From positions 1 through 6,412 of the forward strand of contig JAUWMS010000153.1 of assembly GCA_030613045.1 (NCBI GenBank): DNA of 6,412 bases. The letters are read 5' to 3'. A program made the translations under genes and the position numbers. Position 1 is the first letter of the stretch. Each line of letters begins with the position of its first letter. Shown here piece by piece: positions 1 to 4,834 of this stretch. Below the pieces are notes generated by a model. That model was not told the DNA's origin, did not search any database, and saw only the letters and a program-made list of their open reading frames with translations. This DNA is from Candidatus Latescibacterota bacterium. Its GTDB lineage: Bacteria > Latescibacterota > 4484-107.

Positions 1-15
1 CCCAAAAATCCGCCC

Positions 16-705
16 TCACGACGCCGGGTGGATCACCGAATACCACCCATTCTCCACCATCAAAATCCCCACCCCGCCCCCGATGCCCAGCGCCCCCCCC
101 GATCCCCCCTCGCCGATCACCACCACCACAATCGGCGTGGGCAGCCGGGACATCTCCAACAGATTGCGCGCAATCGCCTCCGCCTGCCCGCGCTCCTCCG
201 CCTCGATGCCCGGATACGCCGCCGGCGTATCAATAAAGGAAATCACGGGCAACTCGAACTTAGCCGCCAGCTTCATCAAACGCAACGCCTTCCGATACCC
301 CTCGGGCCGCGGCATGGCCCAGTTCCGCCGGATATTCTCCTTCGTATCCCGCCCCTTTTGATGTCCGATCACCAACACAGCCTCCCCGTCCAGACGGGCC
401 ATCCCTCCCACTATCGCCGGATCGTCCCCAAACCAGCGGTCTCCATGCAGCTCCACGAAATCCGTCATCATCAGCCGGATGTAATCCAGCGTATAGGGCC
501 GCTTCGGATGCCGCGCCACCAACACCCGCTGCCACGGCGTCAGTCCGGAATAGATCTCCCGCCGCATCTCCTCGGCCCGCTCCTCGAGACGACTCAATTC
601 GTCCGACATATCCAGCCCCTCGACCGAGGCATACTTCCGCATTTCCTCGATCTTATTCTCCAACTCCACGATCGGCCGCTCAAATTCCAAAAAGAAATGA
701 TTCAT
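16..705 (-). CDS. accA: Acetyl-CoA carboxylase carboxyltransferase subunit alpha, C-terminally broken
   Basis: AccA pairs with AccD in the cytoplasm to move the carboxyl group from carboxybiotin on AccB to acetyl-CoA, giving malonyl-CoA for fatty acid synthesis. Family hallmarks are plain: an N-terminal [17 protein letters not shown] helix (about residues 6-22), [19 protein letters not shown] (58-76), [19 protein letters not shown] (83-101), [19 protein letters not shown] (114-132), DTPAAYPG (159-166), [10 protein letters not shown] (170-179) and the oxyanion-hole segment [12 protein letters not shown] (198-209). I chose the ATG at 703-705, with GGAG nine bases upstream; an in-frame ATG 19 codons earlier adds residues foreign to the family. 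The frame stops with TGA at 16-18 after 229 residues, where the family normally runs to about 315-320 and continues with a SPEGCAAILW-like segment. One extra base near position 17 would restore a Cys-x-A-x-x-W pattern, so a frameshift or sequence error is likely. Family identity is certain; the state of the 3' end is not. Confidence 0.9.
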   Translation of the reverse strand: MNHFFLEFERPIVELENKIEEMRKYASVEGLDMSDELSRLEERAEEMRREIYSGLTPWQRVLVARHPKRPYTLDYIRLMMTDFVELHGDRWFGDDPAIVGGMARLDGEAVLVIGHQKGRDTKENIRRNWAMPRPEGYRKALRLMKLAAKFELPVISFIDTPAAYPGIEAEERGQAEAIARNLLEMSRLPTPIVVVVIGEGGSGGALGIGGGVGILMVENGWYSVIHPAS

Positions 706-815
706 AGAAAAAAACTCCGGGGATCCGCTATATAAAATCACGATGATAGGGTTGATTGCCATTTTTGGCGGGAGCTTTCGCCATTCCGGGCTGTTCCCGT
801 TTGTCCAGATTTATC

Positions 816-843
816 TTGACAAAACGAAGCTTCGGTATATATT
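816..843 (+). promoter_or_regulatory. Sigma-70-like promoter, distal to rsmD
   Basis: A perfect TTGACA (816-821) is followed after 16 bases by TATATT (838-843), reading toward rsmD. Transcription would begin near 850, leaving an untranslated leader of about 330 bases before rsmD. It may instead drive something else in the gap, such as a small RNA. Based on sequence match alone. Confidence 0.45.
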
Positions 844-1066
844 GGGGAGCAAGCCACCGAATCCGATGGCGGTTACCTTCCATGCAACATCTCTAAGATA
901 ATGCTTGAGACCTGTAAAGTCAAGGGCTTTTGTGCCGGGCTTGGGCTCGCATTTCCGTGACACAAGCGATGCTTACGGTTGAAGACTTCTCATCGGGCAC
1001 GGCAGATTCATCATTCGGTTCAGCCACTTGCAGAAGTCCAAAAAACGAGAGGATGCCACTGAACTT

Positions 1067-1095
1067 TTGACGACAAAACTGCTTTGCTTTATTAT
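1067..1095 (+). promoter_or_regulatory. Sigma-70-like promoter, proximal to rsmD
   Basis: TTGACG (1067-1072) and TATTAT (1090-1095) are separated by exactly 17 bases, each with one mismatch from consensus. The predicted start near 1102 gives a leader of about 80 bases, which makes this the more natural rsmD promoter of the two. The -10 box touches the start of the interspersed palindrome, so the leader RNA would begin inside that repeat. Confidence 0.5.
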
Positions 1096-1138
1096 TGTCA
1101 TTGCAAGACACGAAGCGCTGGGCGCCATCTCATCTGAG
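1095..1138 (+). repeat. Degenerate interspersed palindromic element, GTCATTGC type
   Basis: The stretch begins TTGTCATTGCAAG, continues CGAAGCGCTGGGCGCC and ends ATCTCATCTGAGGAAT. The order GTCATTGC / CGAAGCG / (C)ATCTC matches a class of small repeats found between genes in many environmental bacterial genomes, usually reading GTCATTGCGAG...CGAAGC...GCAATCTC. This copy has several substitutions. It lies in the putative leader of rsmD. The match to a repeat class is from memory and was not searched. Confidence 0.5.
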
Positions 1139-1182
1139 GAATGTTTTGTTTTGCAGGGGACTTTGATGAAAGGAAAAAAATC

Positions 1183-1743
1183 ATGCACATCATTGCCGGA
1201 GCCTTCCGGGGAAAACGTCTCTGGACACCACGCGGACAAACGACACGTCCCACCAGCGCGAAAGTGAAAGAAGCACTCTTTCAGATCTTGGCGGACAATG
1301 TGATCGGGGCACGCGGATTGGACCTCTTCGCCGGGTGCGTCGGGCTCGGCTTAGAGGCCCTGAGCCGGGGAGTCGAGGAAGTGATATTTGTAGAACACGG
1401 CAAGATGGCGGCAAGAGTCCTGCGGAAAAATCTGACCGCGCTCGGATGCACAGACCGGGGCCGCGTGATACAGGAGCATGTGCTCAGATTTTTGCGCAGA
1501 CCCACACTTCGGGAAAATTCGTTCGACCTGATCTTCGCCGATCCCCCTTATCGTCACGATCTCCTGAAAGACACGCTCACGGTGATCGCCGACCGGGACT
1601 TGCTCTCCGAACAGGGAACCCTGGTCGCCGAACGCTGGAAAAAAGACGCCCTGCCGGAGCGCATCGGTTCCCTGCACTGCTTTCTGGAGCGCACGTATGG
1701 TGATACGAGCGTGAGTTTCTGGAGAAAGAACGAAGAAGCCTGA
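1183..1743 (+). CDS. rsmD: 16S rRNA (guanine(966)-N(2))-methyltransferase RsmD
   Basis: RsmD methylates G966 of 16S rRNA in the small subunit, using S-adenosylmethionine. The 186-residue product has the family order: MHIIAGAFRGKRL at the N terminus, RPTSAKVKEALFQIL (22-36), the SAM-binding motif I GLDLFAGCVGLGLEALSRG (45-63), an acidic residue after the next strand (FVEHGK, 69-74), and the catalytic DPPY (120-123). The length is normal. The ATG at 1183 begins the family's usual N terminus and has AAAGGA about eight bases upstream; the longer frame from 1141 adds 14 unrelated residues. Oddity: motif I reads AGCVGLG where the family normally has AG[ST]GALG, so a conserved glycine is replaced by valine. 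The gene is convergent with the DUF362 gene and divergent from accA. In other bacteria rsmD often sits beside coaD; no coaD follows here. Confidence 0.93.
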   Translation: MHIIAGAFRGKRLWTPRGQTTRPTSAKVKEALFQILADNVIGARGLDLFAGCVGLGLEALSRGVEEVIFVEHGKMAARVLRKNLTALGCTDRGRVIQEHVLRFLRRPTLRENSFDLIFADPPYRHDLLKDTLTVIADRDLLSEQGTLVAERWKKDALPERIGSLHCFLERTYGDTSVSFWRKNEEA

Positions 1744-1756
1744 ACGTCTTTCTCAC

Positions 1757-1780
1757 CGCAAAGTCGCAAAGCACGCAAAG
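1757..1780 (+). repeat. CGCAAAG triple repeat
   Basis: The heptamer CGCAAAG occurs three times, at 1757-1763, 1765-1771 and 1774-1780, separated by one and two bases. It follows the rsmD stop codon almost directly. Similar CGCAAAG strings (CTTTGCG on the other strand) occur between genes in many environmental genomes. The 6216-6258 repeat on the other side of the exported-protein genes is built on a related CAAAGAC theme. Confidence 0.6.
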
Positions 1781-1802
1781 AAAGACAACGGCAAAACCTA
1801 CC

Positions 1803-1830
1803 TCGTTCCAACGCTCTGGCATGGGAACGA
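1803..1830. repeat. Interspersed CGTTCC...GGAACG palindrome
   Basis: TCGTTCC (1803-1809) pairs with GGAACGA (1824-1830). The inner bases continue the stem with two mismatches (A1810/G1823 and C1812/A1821) and close with GC/GC pairs around a four-base loop. The shape and wording (CGTTCC-A-CGCTC--GGCA-GGGAACG) resemble a widespread family of short intergenic palindromes in environmental bacteria. It abuts the terminator hairpin, so the two stems together could form the 3' end of either convergent transcript. Confidence 0.65.
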
Positions 1831-1832
1831 AA

Positions 1833-1864
1833 AAGCCCCCTCCACACCATTATGGAGAGGGCTT
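1833..1864 (-). terminator. Intrinsic terminator after the DUF362 gene, possibly bidirectional
   Basis: A 12-bp stem (AAGCCCCCTCCA at 1833-1844 with TGGAGAGGGCTT at 1853-1864, one C/A mismatch) encloses an 8-base loop. On the minus strand it is followed by a run of five T and then CGTT, a good rho-independent terminator about 30 bases past the DUF362 stop. On the plus strand the trailing sequence is only T-rich (CTTGTCTTG after the stem), so it would end rsmD transcripts less well. Confidence 0.85.
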
Positions 1865-1894
1865 CTTGTCTTGATCCTTCCGGGACCTTCCTGA

Positions 1895-4018
1895 TCACCG
1901 CACCAACGTCATCTTCATCGTCTGCTTGAAGACTCCCCCGTCTCCCGTCATCTCGGTCACGTACACGCCACTGGCCGCATCTCGTCCCGCATCGTCTTTG
2001 CCATCCCAAAACGTGGTGTATCCGACGCCCGCAGCCAACTCCTTGTCCAGCAAAGTCCGGATCTTCTGACCGGCGAGATTGTAGATCGTCAACCGGACAT
2101 GGCCGGACCGAGCCAGTTCAAAGGGAATCCATGTGCTCGGGTTGAACGGATTGGGCACGTTCTGTGACAATTTGAACGCACCGGGACGCGCCGCCAGCTC
2201 CTCTTCCACCGCCGTAGTGGGCGTGCTCAGCACATATTCAGTGCCCAACGGCGTATTGCTGTCCTCGTCCAGCAGCAACACCTTCATGGAACTGGCCCCT
2301 ACCTGATTTGTCACCTTCACGAATAGGGCATTGTATCCCTCGTTGAGCGTCACGGACGCATTGATCCGACTGCTCGATCCAACCAGTTCCCCATTCAGCC
2401 ACACCTTGATCCTGTCGTCTCCGTTGGCCGTGAGCTTCACGGTTCTTTCTGCATCGGATTTGACCCACGTGAAACCGTATTGGGTCCGGTTGCTGGTTGC
2501 GCCCAAGGCCAGGGTGGATTGGTCGCGAAGGTCGCATGCAGCCTCCTGCCACGGTTGACCGTTGGTGACCTCCCCTGCTTCCGGAGTCAGCGTCCCTTCG
2601 CCGCCGAGGTAATCCTCATCGATCGAAGAGCCTTCGTACGGGCCGTTTACGAGCCAGCGCGTGATCCCCATGGGGCCTGCGGCCAATGATCTCGGCTTTT
2701 TGAAGGGCCGCCGCACCTCCTCGATGGATCGGCCAACGACCTCGATCTGATACGGATCCCACGTGCCGAAGCCCTTGGCCGCAGACAGATGCAGGTGGTA
2801 CACGTCGTAGGGATTAAATCCCATAATGTTGGCTACCACGGCCTCCGTAGCCACCGGATCGCCACCAGCCACGATCACGTTCAGTTTCACGTCGTCGCCG
2901 GTCTGAGGACCTTGGCCCTCTACGCCCCAGAAGCCCTCTACCACCGCATAATCCGTGGGACAGTAAGAGAACATATCCATAAAACCGTTGGGCACTTTGT
3001 CGTTCCCATCCCCGTGCAGTCCCATCTTGCCCCAACCGGAGCCGTAGGCATTCTGCATATAGGTGCCTACATAGGCCTTGTGAATGGTGGTCACCCCCGG
3101 AATATCGTGTGTCTTCATCGGCGGGACGTTGATGAGCTTGTCGCAGTCCAGGAGGGTCTTGGACACGTAGAATCCCTCTTCCCGCTGAAACCACGTCACT
3201 CCGGTGCCGTTCGGGTCGGGCACGGGAATCGGATCACCGGTCGGACTATGATCTGTCCACGGATACGCCTTCCCGTCCTTATCCACGTAATCGTCGTAGT
3301 TCAGATCCACAATGTCCACCGGGATGCCCTTCGCGTTCTCCTGAAACTCGGCGACGATATCCACGTAGCTCAGATTGTCGAAAGGCTCCCAGTGTGCTGT
3401 CCAGCCGTCGTGCTCCTGATTGGAACTCGTATTCATCTCGCCCACCTTCGTCCATTCCGCGCCGCCTTCCGCAATGGTGATCCGGCCGGCGTCCCCATCC
3501 ACCTCGATCAGATATTTGAGCACAGCCCGGACTACGCGCAGGTCCGTATCCTGCCCCCAGTGATCCTGCCCCCGGTTGGTTCCCCGGCTCCAACTCTGTT
3601 GTCCGTACGCGTTATGGATACCCTCCCCATCGGGACAAGTCACCATGTTAGGCTTGATCACCACCCAGTCTCCGGACTGCACCACCTCCCGGATCGAGCG
3701 CTCGGACGTATCCATATTCAACGCCTTGTACACCATCTCCTCGATCTGCGCCGGATTCATCCGGGCCTCCATATCCGCGTGCGGCTCGTCCGCGAATTCC
3801 GGCCGCACCGTACGCGGAACAGGATTGGACAGATCTACGTCGTCCGAACCCACGATCACCACCATGGACTTCGCCCCGGGAGCAGCCACGACCCCGGTGG
3901 GCAGAAAGGTACGAGGCCCTCGGGCGCGATCCGCCTTCCATACGTCCGCGAAAACAGACACCAGCACAATCAAACCCATCGCCCACCACAAGGAATGCTT
4001 CTTCATCGCTTTACTCAT
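1895..4018 (-). CDS. Secreted DUF362 protein with beta-sandwich and type IX sorting domain
   Basis: The 707-residue product has four parts. (1) A signal peptide: basic MSKAMKK, then a hydrophobic segment to about residue 24 (LIVLVSVFA). (2) A DUF362 (PF04015) region, about 50-430, with VVIKPNMV (119-126), DCDKLINVPPMKTHDIPGVT (291-310), lysine and glycine in HKAYVGTY, and VIVAGGDPVATEAVVANIMG (381-400). (3) A beta-sandwich region, about 450-595, with TRWLVNGPYEG, DEDYLGGEG and DRIKVWLNGELV, like carbohydrate- or PA14-type accessory domains. (4) A sorting domain, about 612-707, with NVPNPFNPSTWIPFELA and a final MTLVR. DUF362 is of unknown function and is often joined to 4Fe-4S ferredoxin domains; only four cysteines occur here and no CxxC, so no cluster is evident. 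The start at 4016-4018 is preceded by GGAGG with an 8-base spacer; the earlier ATG at 4031-4033 lies within that ribosome binding site. Probably surface-displayed; substrate unknown. Confidence 0.9.
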   Translation of the reverse strand: MSKAMKKHSLWWAMGLIVLVSVFADVWKADRARGPRTFLPTGVVAAPGAKSMVVIVGSDDVDLSNPVPRTVRPEFADEPHADMEARMNPAQIEEMVYKALNMDTSERSIREVVQSGDWVVIKPNMVTCPDGEGIHNAYGQQSWSRGTNRGQDHWGQDTDLRVVRAVLKYLIEVDGDAGRITIAEGGAEWTKVGEMNTSSNQEHDGWTAHWEPFDNLSYVDIVAEFQENAKGIPVDIVDLNYDDYVDKDGKAYPWTDHSPTGDPIPVPDPNGTGVTWFQREEGFYVSKTLLDCDKLINVPPMKTHDIPGVTTIHKAYVGTYMQNAYGSGWGKMGLHGDGNDKVPNGFMDMFSYCPTDYAVVEGFWGVEGQGPQTGDDVKLNVIVAGGDPVATEAVVANIMGFNPYDVYHLHLSAAKGFGTWDPYQIEVVGRSIEEVRRPFKKPRSLAAGPMGITRWLVNGPYEGSSIDEDYLGGEGTLTPEAGEVTNGQPWQEAACDLRDQSTLALGATSNRTQYGFTWVKSDAERTVKLTANGDDRIKVWLNGELVGSSSRINASVTLNEGYNALFVKVTNQVGASSMKVLLLDEDSNTPLGTEYVLSTPTTAVEEELAARPGAFKLSQNVPNPFNPSTWIPFELARSGHVRLTIYNLAGQKIRTLLDKELAAGVGYTTFWDGKDDAGRDAASGVYVTEMTGDGGVFKQTMKMTLVR

Positions 4019-4129
4019 CGTCTCCTCCTCCATATTGATGCAAAATGAAACCCTAAAGGGTAAATTCCCCCTCCGAACGGAATAATGTCATCCTGAACTA
4101 AGTGAAGGATCAGCCTCTAGGCTTTCAAT
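4019..4129. other. Intergenic gap between discoidin-like and DUF362 genes
   Basis: This 111-base gap carries an interspersed palindrome (4086-4112), one arm of a CCTCTA/TAGAGG hairpin (4114-4136), and a small ACCCT-AA-AGGGT dyad (4050-4061) about 32 bases upstream of the DUF362 start. No convincing separate promoter for the DUF362 gene was found: ATGACA at 4086-4091 has no good -10 partner. The DUF362 gene therefore probably depends on the promoter at 4756-4784. Confidence 0.5.
4086..4112. repeat. Interspersed palindromic element, GTCATCCTGA type
   Basis: The stretch reads GTCATCCTGAACTAAG and then TGAAGGATCA, with ATCCT and AGGAT as inverted arms. It closely matches a common class of small intergenic repeats in environmental bacteria, GTCATCCTGAGCGAAG...GAAGGAT, differing at only a few bases. 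It lies between the discoidin-like and DUF362 genes and would be transcribed with them. Assigned to the class from memory; copy number in the genome is unknown. Confidence 0.7.
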
Positions 4130-4136
4130 TTAGAGG
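4114..4136 (-). other. Hairpin over the stop codon of the discoidin-like gene
   Basis: CCTCTA (4114-4119) and TAGAGG (4131-4136) are perfect complements separated by 11 bases, and the TAA stop at 4130-4132 overlaps one arm. No T-tract follows on the minus strand, so it is not a standard intrinsic terminator. It might trim or stabilise the messenger between the two genes, or be chance. Confidence 0.3.
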
Positions 4137-4705
4137 TTACCTTTAAATCGGGACTTTACCAGACCCCACGAAGACGGCCGCACAGGGGTCGTCTCATCTT
4201 CAACCCAAATCTCGATTTCATACATCTCCGGCCCGTTCATCACCTCCAACTGTACATAGTCCGCGACAATGGGCGACTCCGGCTTCAAGCTCACCCACTG
4301 ATGGGTCCGAAACTCGTAGTTCTCCACAATCCCTTTCCGTTCCCCCTCCGGATCCTGCGACTGACCATCGGCAGACAGTTTAGCTCCTAAGAAGAAGGTC
4401 ACGATGTAGGGGGCCTCATTCTCCCCGACACAGACGCGCACCTCCGAGATGGCCAGCGGCTCCGGAAGCTCGAACACCAAAATGCCCTTGTTCCCCCACT
4501 GAAAAATCCCCGGGGACTCGTCGTTTCCGGGATACTTGCCGTCGGTCAGAGTTGCCAACTCACCGGTATAGAGGTTGTATCCCTCAGTGGCTTTCGTCAC
4601 GGCATCCGGGGCCACGTTGCGCAAGCCAATCGCCCAAACAACACTCACCAAAAGAATACCCCCTATCGCCAAAAATCCAAAAAAACGAAACTTGCACATA
4701 GACAT
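4130..4705 (-). CDS. Small exported discoidin-like protein
   Basis: The 191-residue product begins MSMCKFRFFGFLAIGG, with a hydrophobic segment from about residue 8 to 25 (FFGFLAIGGILLVSVVWA). It is a signal peptide, with possible cleavage after VWA, or a membrane anchor. The remainder looks like a galactose-binding / F5-8 type C (discoidin) beta-sandwich: LATLTDGKYPGND, GILVFELPEPLAISEVRVCVGE, then WVSLKPESPIVADYVQLEVMN and YEIEIWVED, the usual 'metal or ligand loop, paired strands, exit strand' order. No catalytic motif is visible and there is no type IX sorting domain, unlike both neighbours. The ATG at 4703-4705 is chosen because AAAGGAG lies exactly six bases upstream; the ATG at 4709-4711 directly abuts that site, leaving no spacer. 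It has its own strong promoter and is probably co-transcribed with the DUF362 gene. The gene is fairly sure; the fold is a moderate-confidence call. Confidence 0.75.
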   Translation of the reverse strand: MSMCKFRFFGFLAIGGILLVSVVWAIGLRNVAPDAVTKATEGYNLYTGELATLTDGKYPGNDESPGIFQWGNKGILVFELPEPLAISEVRVCVGENEAPYIVTFFLGAKLSADGQSQDPEGERKGIVENYEFRTHQWVSLKPESPIVADYVQLEVMNGPEMYEIEIWVEDETTPVRPSSWGLVKSRFKGNL

Positions 4706-4711
4706 AGGCAT

Positions 4712-4718
4712 CTCCTTT
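4712..4718 (-). promoter_or_regulatory. Ribosome binding site that sets the discoidin-like start
   Basis: AAAGGAG (minus strand) ends at 4712. It gives a six-base spacer to the ATG at 4705 and zero spacing to the ATG at 4711, which favours the downstream start. Confidence 0.7.
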
Positions 4719-4755
4719 CCTTGAGTAATAGTTGAATTCAATCGCAGGAAACCAT

Positions 4756-4784
4756 AATATATCACCACCCGCACAAAATGTCAA
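4756..4784 (-). promoter_or_regulatory. Near-consensus sigma-70 promoter for the discoidin-like and DUF362 genes
   Basis: On the minus strand a perfect TTGACA (4784-4779) is followed by exactly 17 bases and then TATATT (4761-4756), one mismatch from TATAAT. The start site would fall near 4749, about 43 bases before the discoidin-like ATG. It lies between the cytochrome stop and the next gene, so the downstream pair can be expressed independently of the cytochrome. No flanking operator was evident. Confidence 0.7.
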
Positions 4785-4834
4785 CAAAAATTAGAGGCTC
4801 CACTTGAAAAACGCGCCATCCAATCTCCTGAGCA

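Larger units (their letters stand above)
706..1182. other. Long intergenic region between divergent accA and rsmD
   Basis: This 477-base gap has no convincing gene. The short frames in it have no recognisable motif and no good ribosome binding site. It contains two plus-strand promoter-like sequences (816-843 and 1067-1095) and a degenerate interspersed palindrome (about 1095-1138). I found no clear promoter for accA on the minus strand. The stretch from about 850 to 1060, between the two promoters, is unexplained. Confidence 0.6.

Noticed and set aside
16..18. TGA in accA as a selenocysteine or reassigned codon, since it falls near a conserved cysteine
   Set aside because: The other genes end at TGA normally, the sequence after it in the same frame fits the family poorly, and a one-base shift fits at least as well. 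No downstream structure can be examined because the window ends.
28..735. A 235-codon open frame on the plus strand opposite accA
   Set aside because: The product is rich in His, Pro, Arg and Gln with no recognisable motif, as expected for the complement of a GC-rich gene; accA is unmistakable on the other strand.
920..1111. A 63-codon minus-strand frame in the accA-rsmD gap
   Set aside because: It has no ribosome binding site and no motif, and it runs through one of the predicted plus-strand promoters.
2789..4048. A 419-codon open frame on the plus strand
   Set aside because: It lies antisense to the DUF362 gene, has a His/Arg/Pro-rich composition with no domain, and lacks a ribosome binding site. 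It is a mirror of the codon bias of the real gene.
4050..4061. ACCCT-AA-AGGGT dyad upstream of the DUF362 gene as an operator
   Set aside because: Arms of five bases without a nearby promoter are easily found by chance; there is no second copy at the other promoters in the window.
4114..4136. Rho-independent terminator after the discoidin-like gene
   Set aside because: The stem is only six base pairs with an 11-base loop and no T-tract follows on the minus strand. It is kept as a hairpin only.
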